Source of the DNA: Bemisia tabaci
Taxonomy: Eukaryota; Arthropoda; Insecta; Hemiptera; Aleyrodidae
DNA length: 64,000 nt
Direction: 5' to 3'
Assembly (NCBI RefSeq): GCF_918797505.1
Contig: NC_092801.1
Location: forward strand, 7,564,001-7,628,000
The position numbers were made by a program, and so were the translations under genes. The notes beneath the pieces are model-generated. The model saw nothing but the letters and a program-made list of their open reading frames with translations. It ran no database searches and was not told the DNA's origin. Shown here one piece after another: positions 34,679 through 46,055 of this stretch; positions within the stretch are counted from its first letter, which is position 1, and each line of letters starts with the position of its first letter.

Positions 34679-35204
34679 GACTCTCTCGTTTCGTATTTTC
34701 GAGAATATAAACTTTCAAAGTTTCCAGATTTTGTCCGAGTTTCCCTATCGACTCGCCCCAGTGAGCGTCGGCCGAAGGGAGGGTGATTTTTTCGCGCGCA
34801 GAACTCCTTCGATATTTTTATCGAAACCGAACCCCTTCCGCCCTCCGCGGCCCGGAGCAACGGGGTGGGACAGGGTGGACGCGGGGGGCGGGCACCCCCT
34901 CTTTTTTCGCCCTTTTAGACGTCATTAACCCTGACGCGCCGCGCCTTTAATTTCGCTAGTCTTTCAATTTCGCCCCCCCCCCCACCCGCCTCCTTCGTGC
35001 CCCCTACAGTCTGAACTCGCCGTCCCCCGGTGATCGTCGCGGACCGAAAAAGTTCATTCAACCAAAGCCGGCCAGACAACCCCAAGTATTGACGAAACAT
35101 TCGATTCGCTCGGAACGAAGCTGATTTTGGAACTTCACGTCGATAGCTTGTCAAAGGATCTTGGTCAATCGTAACTTTGCAAAATGAGACCTGGTTGATG
35201 CACA

Positions 35205-35322
35205 CACTGGAAAAAAAAACACATTGGATCTAGAGTCCAGACTCTTGAAAACATCGACAAGAAAAAGTACTCTTGATTCAATCAGAATCTAGCTTAAATC
35301 AAGAACCAAGCCTCTTAATTTA
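35205..35322. mobile_element. Family A half copy (A6)
   Basis: CACTGGAAAAAAAAACACATT through AACCAAGCCTCTTAATTTA, i.e. one arm plus the centre. It is joined to two ~70-bp tandem units (ACCGCACCGTGTAAGGCGCA..., ...TTGTAGGCGCTA) at 35323-35469 that resemble family V. Confidence 0.8.
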
Positions 35323-35469
35323 ACCGCACCGTGTAAGGCGCAATGCGTGAAATATTCATGCATTCTTGTAGGCGCTATCCGTTTCACGCTGACCACAATA
35401 ACCGCACTGTGTTTGATGCAATGCGTGAAGTATTCGTGCAGTCTTGTAGGCGCTAATATGTGTTACATG

Positions 35470-35697
35470 CACTGGAAAAAAACACACATTGAATCCAGAG
35501 TCCATACTCTTGAAAACATTGACAAGAAAAAGGACTCTTGATTCAATCAGATTTAAGCTTGAATCAAGAACCAAGCCTCTTAATTTGAGCGGATTTCCTT
35601 TTGATTTAAGCTTAAATCTGATTGAATCAAGAGTCCTTTTTCTTGTCGATGTTTTCAAGAGTCTGGACTCTAGATCCAATGTGTTTTTTTTCCAGTG
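35470..35697. mobile_element. Family A MITE (A7)
   Basis: Complete palindrome CACTGGAAAAAAACACACAT...TTTTTTCCAGTG. Flanks read CATG on both sides (35466-35469, 35698-35701) rather than a clean 2-bp TSD. Confidence 0.9.
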
Positions 35698-36119
35698 CAT
35701 GGAAAAAGAGTCCCTTATATGACTTTAAAGTGACTAATTCTAATTTATACTGGTAACGTTAATGTTTCTTCAATGAGTGAATCCGAGAATTTCCCATGAT
35801 CCCGCGTGAAATTTAGGCAAGCGGTAGAAATCCTGTAGAAATTGTTCCTTCTCACTTTGATAAAGGTACAGTTTGAAAAATATTATCTTGAAAATTATAA
35901 TATTTTCAAGATTCTTGAACAGAAACCGGTTTTTTTTACGTTTAAAGGTACTTTTACGTTTAAAGGTATGGTCTGCGTAATGGCCGTCTGAGACGAGACT
36001 ATGGGCGAGTTCACGTCTGTAATTAGTCACGTACTCAATGCGAGGATGGGGTCAAAAGCATATGCTTGCTTAGTTGCCACTTGCAAGGGCCCAGCTGGAG
36101 TCTATCATTCCTACGAACG

Positions 36120-36830
36120 CTAACATCTTTTGTAACTAGACTTTTAAAAATGGAACTGCGACTTCTGTTCTCTCCATAGTCTTGCAAAAAAATTTCTTGC
36201 TGGGCGACTGGTATGTCTATCTGAGATACATTCGTTTATATACCAATGATAACTCGGTATGTCTATCAAAAATAATTCCGTATTTAGACCTTGCCTGGCG
36301 TTCGACTGGAACTGCGACTCCATTTCTCTCCAAGTCGTGCAAAAAATGTGCCTGCTGAGCGACTAGTATGTCTATCTATGATACATCCGTTTATCCACCA
36401 ATGATATCCCGGTATGTCTATCAATTATAATTTCGCACTGGCGTTTGACTGGAACTGCGACTCCACACTGGTAAAAAAAACCCTCTTGGACCAATGCCGC
36501 GTTGCATTGACTTAAGAGTGCAGTTTCTTGTCGCCGGATTTAAGAGTCTTGACCTCTTGTTTCAAGCGGATTTTGCATTGATTCAATTCAAAATCCGCTT
36601 TAAACAAGAGTCCAGACTCTTAAATTCGGCGACAAGGAACTGCACTCTTGAACCAAGAGGTTTTTTTTTACCAGTGCATTTCTCTCCAAAGTCTTGCAAA
36701 AAATGTGCCTACTGGGCGACTGGTATGTCTATCTATGCTACATCCGTTTATCCACCAATCATAGCCCGGTATGTCTATCAATGATGATTCCGCATTGGCG
36801 TTCGACTGGAGCTGCGTCTGGCGAGCGGCA
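36120..36830. repeat. Three ~160-bp tandem units, one interrupted by a MITE
   Basis: Each unit has GGAACTGCGACTCC, ATTTCTCTCCAAGTCTTGC, GGGCGACTGGTATGTCTATC and ATCCGTTTATCCACCAATGA. The junction between the second and third unit is split by 36466-36676. The uninterrupted junction reads GCGACTCCATTTCTCTCC near 36316. Confidence 0.9.
36466..36676. mobile_element. CACTGGT-ended palindromic MITE (A'), TSD CA
   Basis: CACTGGTAAAAAAAACCCTC...GGTTTTTTTTTACCAGTG, arms AAGAGTGCAGTTTCTTGTCG / CGACAAGGAACTGCACTCTT. Inserted in a tandem array with CA duplicated (36464-36465, 36677-36678), as shown by the intact neighbouring unit. Confidence 0.95.
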
Positions 36831-37199
36831 ACAGAGCCGAAGTAGGCCGGTCGGAGTGCAGCGTGCAGTGATTGCCGCCAAGACTTATTTCCTGTATGTC
36901 GAACCCGTTTCCGGTTTATTTTGCGCTCTCGCGAAACAGCAACAGCGAAACAAGGCCCCCTTGCACCGAAGCAGCGGCCCCCGCCCCTCCCCCCCTACCC
37001 CGCGCCCCTCTCCCCGCCGCCGCTGCTCCTGCCTGGCCCGGCGTATTCAAATATGCGCAAGTAACCTTGCGAATCGTTCCGAACCCAGGCGTATCAATTA
37101 TGCACCATACAACGCTCTAAGCGGCAGCGTTGCCACCAGATTTGCACAGATTTAGGCCCGCAGCCTGATTGTTGAAATTTCTTGTTTGTCGGGGCGAAA

Positions 37200-37427
37200 C
37201 ACTGGAAAAAAAAACACATCGGATCTAGAGTCCGGACTCTTGAAAACATTGACAAGAAAAAATACTCTTGATTCAATCGGATTTTTGCTTAAATCAAGAA
37301 CCAAGCCTCTTAATTTGAGCGGATTTCCTTTTTATTTAAGCAAAAATCTGATTGAATCAAGAGTATTTTTTCTTTTCAATGTTTTCATGAGTCTGGGCTC
37401 TAGATCCAATGTGTTTTTTTTCTAGTG
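37200..37427. mobile_element. Family A MITE (A8)
   Basis: Complete, CACTGGAAAAAAAAACACATC...TTTTTTTCTAGTG. The right terminus is mutated and the TSD is not conserved (AA/CA). Confidence 0.9.
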
Positions 37428-37737
37428 CATGGATGACCTAGGTTAAAAGGCGGAGCGTGATTGGTCGGCTATGTCTTAGCGCAAGCAGCGAACAAAATGA
37501 GAGAGGGAACGGAGCCAGGATTTCGGGAATGTTTCTTCAAAACCTCCTAAATTTTTCTTCTCTATAAGAAGGAAATTCTGTGAAAACTTGAAAGAATAAT
37601 GTTGATTTGTTCTTTCCTCAGCCTTCTCCTTCTCTCCTCTTCTTCTTCTTGTTTTCGTCTTTGTTTATCGTTTATTTACCTCGATTCAAAACTAGGAACG
37701 GAGGAACTAGCATGAAAACTTACAAACACGTAGATGA

Positions 37738-37965
37738 TACAACTATTCGAACTTCGCGGCCACGCTAGGAAGTATCTTTTCTAATTGAAGGCATTTCTAA
37801 TGGGTCGACACTCTTCATGAAAAAATTATCTCAAGCTGCACATTTCTCACTAATTTACGCTGCTATACGTTTGATAGGGGTTTTAACTGATGCAACTATT
37901 CGGCCTCGGCGGTCACGCTAGGAAGTATCGTTTCTAAATGAAGGCGTTTCGTGTGTCGAGAGACC
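37738..37965. repeat. Imperfect direct repeat (~160-bp spacing)
   Basis: CAACTATTCGAACTTCGCGG, CCACGCTAGGAAGTATC and TTCTAATTGAAGGC at 37738 recur at about 37900 (CAACTATTCGGCCTCGGCGG...). Function unknown. Confidence 0.7.
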
Positions 37966-38272
37966 AATTTAATATGTGTCACACTTTTTCTATAGTGAAA
38001 GGATAAGACTCCTTGCACAGGTACTCAAGTGCGAACGTCACCCAAAGGAACGCGTCTTTGGACAAAATCGGCCATGAAATTTTACGCAAAAATGGTAAAA
38101 TTTTACGTCTATCTCGGCACCATTTTAATGTTAAGCGGTGCTTCTTGTAGACAATTTTACGAGAAACCAATGAAACAGTTTTTGAAACACCATCATTGTA
38201 TATTGCTGAAGATATACGCTTTTAAAGCTTTTAAATCACGTCCGACCTCATCGATTAACTCGATCCACTGTG

Positions 38273-38739
38273 CTGCCGCGGTAAGGAAAAACGCCGTATA
38301 AACCTTCAGACGTTGCCAAATTTCTTTCGATAAAACATTAATTTCCAGGAAAATCTGTGAATTTTTTTCCTCCGATTTTTCACATAATTTTGTTCACCGT
38401 CAGATCTAAATTATCTGAAAAGGGTATCCCGGAATAAGCATGTCAAAATGACTTTGTGAATGGATTTTTATTTTAACCATTTTAAGTCATCAAGGGTGTC
38501 CTGAAACTTAGGTTTGGGGGGATTTTAGCCCCTCAACCCCCTCCGCCCCCCCCCCCCTCAGACCCCCAAAAACCGCTTTTTTGGGCTAAAAATCCATTCT
38601 CAAGGGCATTTTGACATGCTGATCCCGGGATACCCTTTCAAGGGAAAATATTCATAACCCTCCTCAAAAATAAACATTTCATCGGTGGAAATTTGGGAAC
38701 CCTCGAATGTTCATACGGCGTTCTTCCTCGGCACGGCGG
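38273..38739. mobile_element. Family H element (H4), TSD TGTG, with nested insertion
   Basis: Ends CTGCCGCGGTAAGGAAAAAC and TTCTTCCTCGGCACGGCGG, flanked by TGTG on both sides (38269-38272, 38740-38743). Removing the nested 38422-38635 segment leaves 253 bp, the length of the intact H copies. A family T right end abuts on the left (TCCGACCTCATCG, GATCCACTGTG). Confidence 0.9.
38422..38635. mobile_element. 214-bp GGGTATCCCGG-ended insertion in H4
   Basis: TIRs GGGTATCCCGGAATAAGCAT / ATGCTGATCCCGGGATACCC. The host family H sequence resumes without visible duplication (CTGAAAA | TTTCAAGG). The interior is C/G-run rich. Confidence 0.8.
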
Positions 38740-39134
38740 TGTGTGCGTTGTCTGTTTCGTCTTCAAATTTTTAATTTCGAGAGCATCGTGGCAACAGTGT
38801 TCGGACTGCATTTCCTTCTCGTTTTTTTTCATGCTCCGGGCAAGAACGCTCCCCTCTTCGCTTTGGTTTTGCATGGAGAGGGGCCGGGGACGGCGAGGAG
38901 GCCCTGCAACTCCTTGCGCCCACTTGTATTCGCGAAATTGGCCCACTGTAGTAAAATCGTGCGCGAAAATCGGAGCGTTCCGCGGTCAAATCGACCGGAA
39001 AGGGGCCAGTTGCGCGTTTTGACAACAGGCTCACATAGATCGAACCCAACCGAAAGAAACCGACGCACACCCAGCCCGCTCTGTCGCATTATTTGAGGTC
39101 AAAGTTGAAGGCTTCGCCTCGCGTCGGTCCTGTA

Positions 39135-39300
39135 CTGCCGTGCTAAGGAAGAACGCCGTATGAGCTTTCAGAGGCTGCCAAGTTTCCTCCGATGAAAACC
39201 GGATTTACTGGGAAAATTGCGAATATTATTTTCCAAAATTGTCAGGCAATTTTTTACGCAATTCAATCTAAAATATCTGAAAATTTCAAGGATACAAATG
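39135..39300. mobile_element. Family H half copy (H5)
   Basis: ACTGCCGTGCTAAGGAAGAAC, CGCCGTATGAGCTTTCAGAG, then GCCAAGTTTCCTCCGATG. The right arm is absent; the family J cluster begins after it. Confidence 0.75.
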
Positions 39301-39334
39301 CATGAATGTCACGGCAGATCATTGGACCAATCGA

Positions 39335-39906
39335 TAGTGGTGAGGCGTAAATGAGCGATCATCGATATTTCCCTATTAGAATCTGTGGTAGAAGATTGAT
39401 TGTTAAGGTGTTCGTTGCGAATACCCTGTTTATCAATCCTTTTCCATGGGTTTAAATGGCAGATTAATCGATCAATCGACAGTTGTGAGGCGTGAATGAT
39501 CAATTATCGATATTTCCCCATTTGAAACTATGATAAAAGATCGATTATTAAGGTGCGCGTTACGAGCACCCTCTTCATCAATCCTTTTCCATGAGTTTAA
39601 ATGACAGATCAATCGATCAATCGAAAGTGATGAGGAGTGAATGATCGGTTATCGATATTTCTCCATAAGTTTCATGCATTTCTTCGTCGCAAACACCCTC
39701 TTTATCGATCTTTTTCCATGGGTTTAAATGGCAGATCAATCGATCAATCGATCAATAGACAGTGGTGAGGAGTGAATGATCGGTCATCGATATTTCTTCA
39801 TGCGCTTCATGCATTTCTTCGTTGCAGGCACCCTGTTTATCGATCCTTTTCCACGGGTTTAACTGGGAGATCGATCGATATATCGCAAAACACGCCGCGT
39901 CACTGA
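39335..39906. mobile_element. Cluster of four tandem family J copies (J7-J10)
   Basis: Four successive J-type units of about 140 bp begin near 39335, 39480, 39625 and 39758, each with AGTGGTGAGGAGTGAATGATC-like starts and CAGATCAATCGATCAATCGA-like ends. TATCGATA is present at 39505-39512 and 39650-39657. The array appears to have grown by local duplication. Confidence 0.8.
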
Positions 39907-40479
39907 CTTGCAAGTTGCATCCCACGCCGTCTTTCGCCTCTCCCTCGCTTTCTTTGCGTCCGGCCCGACCGAACCCGACGCGTCTCATCGATCTGCGAGG
40001 AGTTATCCCGGGCTCCGGGAGGGGTCACTGAACGGTGATTGGGAATAGGCGGCGCTCGTCATTTCGAGACACCCGGAAGAGACGGGCTGAAACGCCGCCA
40101 ATTCAAACGTAAAACGGTCCTCCACATACTCTTACTACTATTAATTGGTAACAAACAATAGAAAAAAAAAAAAAAAAAATCGAACAGATAGATTCTGAGA
40201 TATCGCTGTAGACAGATTTGGGGGACGCCACACGGACGGACACACATTTTTTCAAGTATGGTTATTTTGACTCCTGGGACCTTAAAACGTCTTGAAATGA
40301 TGAAATTTCAACTTTTTTTTTTTTTTTTTTTTTTTCTTGGAGGATGACAATACTTCCTCTCTACCCTAGGGTCAATGAAGTCCTTAAGAGTCATCGATGA
40401 GCCAATTAGAGTGGAATCAGCTTAACTGTGAGATGACATATTTTATGTATAGTTTCACTATCAGATAGGTGTTCATATG

Positions 40480-40590
40480 TACGAGCCGTTCCTAAATTAC
40501 GTAACGCCCGGGGGGTAGGGGGTCAAAAATTCCAAAAAAGTGCGTTACATTATTTAGGGAAAGGAACGGTCCTGTATGAGCCAAAAATTG
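40480..40590. repeat. TAAATTACGTAACGC palindromic repeat (Z1)
   Basis: GAGCCGTTCCTAAATTACGT, AACGCCCGGGGGG and the returning arm AGTGCGTTACATTATTTAGG, AACGGTCC. A related copy is at 51880-52070. A 27-base poly(T) lies upstream at 40310-40336. Confidence 0.75.
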
Positions 40591-40757
40591 TAGTGCCAAA
40601 ATCGCACAGTTCCGTTCATTTTGCTTTGCCTACTTGTGTCCATGTTTGATATGCTTAAACTGGTTAGTCAGCGGTTTTTTTTTCGTTGCAATCAAACGCA
40701 GTATTTTTTTTAGCGATTTTTATTCAGAGGAAATCTTTCATAGTTTACATCGGCCCC

Positions 40758-41038
40758 AGCGGGCTGATTGTTGACATTGATAGATGAGGCTATACGCAGT
40801 GAAGACAAATATGATATGGAGGGATCCTATTGGTGGAAGCAGGTGGTTGCAATGAACATGGAACGTTGGTAATAGACTGGCTAACGGCAACTCACGAGAG
40901 ACCCTTTAGTTATAGCCTACCATCTACCGCCTTATGTCCATAAGAACCACCCAAATTATAACCAATGGGATTGCTCTGGACTCATTATGTCCTCTTTGTC
41001 TATCGCTTTGCCTATCAATTTAAACAATCGGCCCGCTG
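40758..41038. mobile_element. Family N element, complete (N4)
   Basis: CAGCGGGCTGATTGTTGACA...TTTAAACAATCGGCCCGCTG, with internal GGATCCTATTGGTGG / CCAATGGGATTGCTC arms. The clearest termini of the family. Confidence 0.85.
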
Positions 41039-42538
41039 CGGCAACTCCGAAATAACTGGGAGCGAACAATCGCGCGAAGCGACTCAGAACTCACTTTAAA
41101 GCCGCTGAAAACGCAATTAGCGCCCGGGCTGAAACCCAGTCAACAGCGCCCCGAAAGCAGGTTAATGAAAACGCGGTTTCAGCCGTGAAAATGCGGCGGC
41201 ACGCTCCCCCGCCCCCAACCCCGACGGCCGCCCCGCGTAGTAAACTCCGATGATTTTCGTCAATGAAATGTGACCTTGAAACCGGCGCGCCCGCCCCGCG
41301 GAGCTGGAGGGGGGGGGGGTTGGAAATCAGGATTCCAGTGCGAAAGCGGAATAAATTCTCCGCTTTAAATTGGGAGGGGCGCCCGGCGCCCGGACGGGCG
41401 GGGGAGGGAGCGTTCCATACGCCACCCCCTCCCCCCGGCGCAACCCCTAAATACTCGAAACATCCCCCGCCCCTCCGCAACGGGGACGTTGACTTCATCC
41501 TCTTTGTAAACAACTTTCGCTTCGCATCTGGTTTTCCGGCTGTCGCACAGGGAAGCGGGCACGCGGGTTTTCAGGGTAGACTTTCGGGCTTTTTGTCTTT
41601 GCGGCGGGAAAATATTGAGGGCAAGTTGGTTTGAATCGACCGAATCCAGCGAGTATGAACTAAATTTTTTGGATTAAATAGCTCAGAGAAGCACATCTGC
41701 TTGTCATTTTGCACGTGAATACATGCTATTTTACATGACGACGATGAAACTATTAGACCACGTATCTCGTTTGCGGTGTTCGAAAATTTCCGCTATCATT
41801 TTATTTTTTGGAACAGAACAAATCAAAACCATTTCTTGAAATGTTCATAGAGTTTTCTTGGCACAAAGAGAAAAAAATAAAAAACACTAACGGAAGTTTT
41901 CAAGAATTGACGTTGAGTAGTTTACAATTTAAGCAATGAAATATGGCAGGAAGTTTACAACGTTGCAAACCGAGATATTAATTCCTCACTCTTTTTGCAC
42001 TTTTTAACAGGAGATTCTTCGTGAATAGGACGAAATTGCATTAGATTTAGAAAACAACAGAGAAACATTTATTTTTTTGTTACGAGAATATTTTATCCAA
42101 ACGCTGAATCTCACAAAATTTAAGAGAAGTATTCCTGGTTTGGGTTTTTCATATTTTTACCAACGTTGACATTTGATTACTCAAGTAGAAGGCAATTTTT
42201 TAAATAACACTTCTCAGAATGCACGAGAATAATTCGTAGACTTTCTTTTTCTCCATGGTCGATGAATAAAAAAGTGTTTCCATTACTCGTCAATAATTTA
42301 GGTATACTCATTCCGCGTCAATTCGCCGGTAAAAAAATGCATTTGACAACATTTTACGTGGCGCAGGTAGATCTACATCCTAGTGAGTAATAAAAAAATC
42401 CTTCTACAATCATTAAATTATTCCGCTTACATTTAAAAATAATCACACGAATTTTTTCAGCACGAAAAACGAATCACGCGCCCAAAATCAGACTATAAAA
42501 ATAGCGTTCGAACGAGCAGCCAACGCCCTTCGCGATAA

Positions 42539-42687
42539 ATGCATCGTGTCGCGCTTGGCGATACATCGATTGAACCTATGCAAAAGGTTCGATAAGCAGG
42601 GTTTTCGCAACAAACACCTCAATCGATCTTTTACCATAGCTTCAAATGAAGAAATATCGATAATCGATCATTCATACCTCGCCACTG
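42539..42687. mobile_element. Family J element (J11)
   Basis: GTCGCGCTTGGCGATACATC, CTTTTACCATAGCTTCAAAT, TATCGATA at 42655-42662, right end TACCTCGCCACTG. Confidence 0.8.
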
Positions 42688-42908
42688 CATTAGTTGCGGA
42701 ATGGAACATGAGGCAGAAGCGAGTTAAAATATTTATGCGCACAAACCGTCTGTGATAGAAACTTGCAGGCCATCGACCTTCTCAGCTATGTTAAACGCAC
42801 AGCCTGTGTTAAGAAAACATCAATTAATTCGATAGGTATCGACGAATTTCTACCGGCGGATTTTGCTGGATATCGACGTTATATTGTACTTATCTAGATA
42901 CACTTGTT

Positions 42909-43276
42909 AGAAAAAAAATCGGTCACATGAACCGTGCGTACGGTGTTCAATATCGGCCGCATCCTTCAGTTCCTGTGACCGCTCTCTCAGTTCTAGGAAC
43001 CGTATCCTTGGTGCATGCAACCGAGCTTTTTCGTTGGTTCGATTCGGTTTAAAAGCTCAGTCGTAGGAACCGAGAATACTGTTCCCAGAACCCAGATTAC
43101 GGTTCCCAGAACCCGGAACACTGTTGTATGGACGTATTTATGCTATAAGGAAACTATGTTACACGCAAACCCTATGCACATAGTTCCTTTTAGCATAAAT
43201 ATGTCCAAATGAACCAAGCAATGCAGCCGATATTGAACACCGTACATACGGTCCATATGACCGAACTCTCTTTCTC
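42909..43276. mobile_element. Family F-like inverted-repeat element with nested G derivative
   Basis: AAAAATCGGTCACATGAACC, GTACGGTGTTCAATATCGG at the left; CCGATATTGAACACCGTAC, GGTCCATATGACCGA at the right. The short G palindrome (TATGGACGTATTTATGC ... GCATAAATATGTCCA) sits at 43128-43212. Confidence 0.7.
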
Positions 43277-44152
43277 AACTTACGTCACGGGGGCAAACAA
43301 ATCCTCAAAATGCGAAAATCTCCTTTTTTTCTCTATGAGGCGGCACTGATATTTTCTTCGTCTTCTCACCAGAATAACAAACACACCTCCGTTCCAAAGA
43401 TTCCCGCCTGCTGCAAGCGGTAGAATCGTGAGAGAACGAAATGGCAAGACAACAGCGCAGACGCTTGCGATGCACGCGGAGAATATTTTAGCAGGACCGT
43501 TAATTTCGGCCAAAGAAAGAGGGCCTAAAAAAAGCAGCCGTTCGGTCTCTATGAGCCGCGATGGAAAAGTAAACAAGGGGGGAGGGGGCAACAAGTCGGG
43601 AGGAAGGAGGGTGAGGGGAACGAAGAGCTGCGCGGAATGAGGGAGGAGGTAGACTGAGAGATGGCGGTGGGTGTAATAATAATAAATAAGACACCTTAAT
43701 AGTGGGAGTATGGACATTTGGATCACATTTTGCAATGAGGAACCACTTTTTCTCTCTCTCCCATGAAAGCACATATCTGCATAGGGAAGCCAATGACATG
43801 TATGTTGTTTCTAAAGTGGGCCAGAACTAGTGCTTCCTTACTGCAAAATTTAATCAATTTGAGCATCCATTTTTGATCTACTCAAACATCCTCGGGTTCA
43901 AAGCAAGACGGGGGGGGGGGGGGGCGTCGCACAAGGACTGTTTAATTGGCCAACATTATGCGATTCGGAACCATAATAACCGGCTTGGTTTAGAAACAGC
44001 GTATGTACTATTAGTTTCCCTGCGTACATAAGTGTTTATCGGATGAGCCAGGAATGGCAAAATGTAGTCGAAGTCCAATTGTGGGAGAGGTATCTTTACA
44101 GTGAAAGTGTAAAACCAGGACCTCCCGTGCACATCATCTAATGTAAGATGCT

Positions 44153-44366
44153 CGCATTGAAAAAAAAGGGATGCTGGTTTAACATTCCGGATGCGAAAAA
44201 GTGTACACGAGCTCACAAAACGCTGCAAACTAACCGCTTAAGCAGTTACTATAGCAATGTCAAGATGTAAAACTAATTGCTGTGGCGGTTAATTCAGCGT
44301 TTTGTGAGTTCTATCAAACTTTTTTACATCCAGGATATTAAATCAGCATACCCTTTTTTTTGGTGA
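44153..44366. repeat. Imperfect palindrome (~210 bp)
   Basis: GGGATGCTGGTTTAACATTC / AATATTAAATCAGCATACCC outer arms and CACAAAACGCTG / CAGCGTTTTGTG inner arms, bounded by runs of A and T. Probably a decayed foldback element. Confidence 0.65.
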
Positions 44367-44697
44367 TAGCTGTTCATAAACGAGCGTTTATTCGCAAACA
44401 TCACTAAGTTCACGCGAAAACCAAGTCAAATACGTGCTTCACAGGCGACAAATCGTAAATATTGTAATAATGCACCATTCTGAGTGATTAAAGTCCGTAG
44501 GCCGGTCGCTCTTTTGAGCCCAAAAAGCCCAAGGACCTAACCTCAAAATTACCGACATGTCTGTACTCTTCTTATTTAGGTGCTCCACATCATGCCGCCG
44601 ACAGTGCCGAAAATAAAAAGCGCGTTCAGGAATCAGGCGGCAACATCGGGCAGGAGGGCACAACGCGAAAAAACAAGGAGCGACGCCAGGCGGATTG

Positions 44698-44738
44698 GGG
44701 GGGGGGGGGGGGGTTAGGGGGGTCTAAGGGGGGGGGGG
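44698..44738. repeat. Poly(G) runs
   Basis: A G run of about 15, then GGTTAGG, then a further G run of nine. Low-complexity G-rich DNA able in principle to form quadruplexes. Confidence 0.8.
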
Positions 44739-45039
44739 GCGCACTCGCGCAATTCCTCTAATTATCAGAGCGTGGTAGGTGGGAGCGTCCCGGCGGTGGT
44801 AACCCAGTATGAGGAGTCGAACCCGGGCGACGACCGCCGAATCCGCGGCGCGACGCCGCGCCGGCATGGCACTGACCTGGGCCAACTCACAAATTGTTGC
44901 CACCTGCACCCCACCCCGCCCCCGCAACCGCGCTCGCCGCCGTGGCTCGGATCTCCGCGCTCTTCACGCAGCGTGAAGTCGTCGGGGGAAAAGTCTCCCA
45001 TGCCAGAAGTAGAATGTCGTGTCGCTCCTTGCGTACATA

Positions 45040-45580
45040 CTGAGGAAAAACGCTTTACGAGTTTTCGAATGTTGTTGAAATTCCTGGAGCACTGAAAAAA
45101 AATTCTCTGCGTTTTTACCAAGGTCTGTTGGTACCTTTACCATCTCACTTTTTTTTTAACCAATTATTGGTAATTTTACTAAGACAGACTGGTATGCTTA
45201 CCTAAAAACCGGTATTTTTACTGTTTTTTTTTCAGCTAAGAATACCACTTTTATTGGTAGTCGATTCCCGGTAACTTTGCCATCATATCCCGGTAATTTT
45301 ACCACAGTCGATAAAAAATATTGGCATTTTTACCAAGGTCCAGTAAAATTACCGAGAAAGTTCAACAATTTTACCGAGATTTCTCGATAAAATTACCGAT
45401 TCCATAAATGGTAATTTTACCAAGAAAAAACTGGGAACAAATAGAACCCTGAATTCTGGGTAATTTTACCCTTTTCTTGGTAAATACACCGAGATTTTTT
45501 TTCAGTGAGGAGAATATTCGTTTTCGAAGGGAGTTATGAATATTTTCCATTAAAATTTTTGGACGCCTTGGATTGAATCA
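45040..45580. mobile_element. Family H element (H6) interrupted by family B
   Basis: ACTGAGGAAAAACGCTTTACG...AATTCCTGGAG before, and AGGAGAATATTCG...TTATGAATATTTTCC after, the B4 insertion at 45090-45507. The H copy is diverged. Confidence 0.65.
45090..45507 (+). mobile_element. Family B element (B4), complete, TSD AG
   Basis: 418 bp, CACTGAAAAAAAATTCTCTG...GAGATTTTTTTTCAGTG. AG on both sides (45088-45089, 45508-45509). The potential donor after TTTTCAG is mutated (CTAAGA). Confidence 0.92.
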
Positions 45581-45775
45581 CACTGAAAAATAACATGGTA
45601 GATTTTACCATACTCTGACACAGTGATCGGAGTATGGTAATTAACACCAGACTCTATGGTGGCATTGATCATAATATTATGTAATGATCATATTGTGGAG
45701 TGTATCACCAGAATTCTAGATAATACTACTATAATTCTGGTTATTTTCACTAAATAGTATCACTGTGTAAAGAAT
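45581..45775. mobile_element. CACTGAAAAATAAC-starting element, right end unclear
   Basis: CACTGAAAAATAACATGGTA, GATTTTACCATACTCTGAC, CAGTGATCGGAGTATGGTAA. It decays toward TATCACTGTGTAAAG near 45775. Confidence 0.5.
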
Positions 45776-46020
45776 AAAGTAGACTTGCAGTATATGTATC
45801 TATACTTTTTTCAGTTTACAAACGAAATTCCTCGGAATATTCAAAAATTTACCTCTCACTTATAGCACAACACAGTGATAGTTTTTAACAGAAGGTGGTT
45901 ATAGAAATTTTGTGAAAAAAATGATATTCCCCACAATCCTTTTAGGAAATGAACATTCGCATCACTCACGAGTTCCCTGTCATGTTGCTTGAATTTTCAA
46001 GTTGTTTCAGAACCGTACTC

Positions 46021-46055
46021 ACCTGCAACAAAAACAAAAAATACATACATTAGCA
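46021..46055 (-). promoter_or_regulatory. Candidate recursive (ratchet) splice site in E93 intron
   Basis: On the minus (E93 sense) strand: branch-like GCTAATG at 46054-46048, then a T-rich tract (TATTTTTTGTTTTTGTTG), then CAG ending at 46023, followed with no gap by GTGAGTACGG from 46022. This is the full architecture of a zero-length exon: a 3' splice site directly abutting a 5' splice site. It lies 14.5 kb upstream of the exon at 31489 and outside any recognised transposon. Alternatively the same donor could end a short first coding exon (ATG at 46080-46078). Confidence 0.6.

Noticed and set aside
43280..43774. Minus-strand 164-residue frame with hydrophobic stretches
   Set aside because: No start context, splice signals or recognisable domain; overlaps a repeat fragment and low-complexity C-rich DNA.
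44800..44860. Possible tRNA (GAGTCGAACCCGGG)
   Set aside because: No acceptor stem, anticodon arm or matching 5' half could be placed around it.
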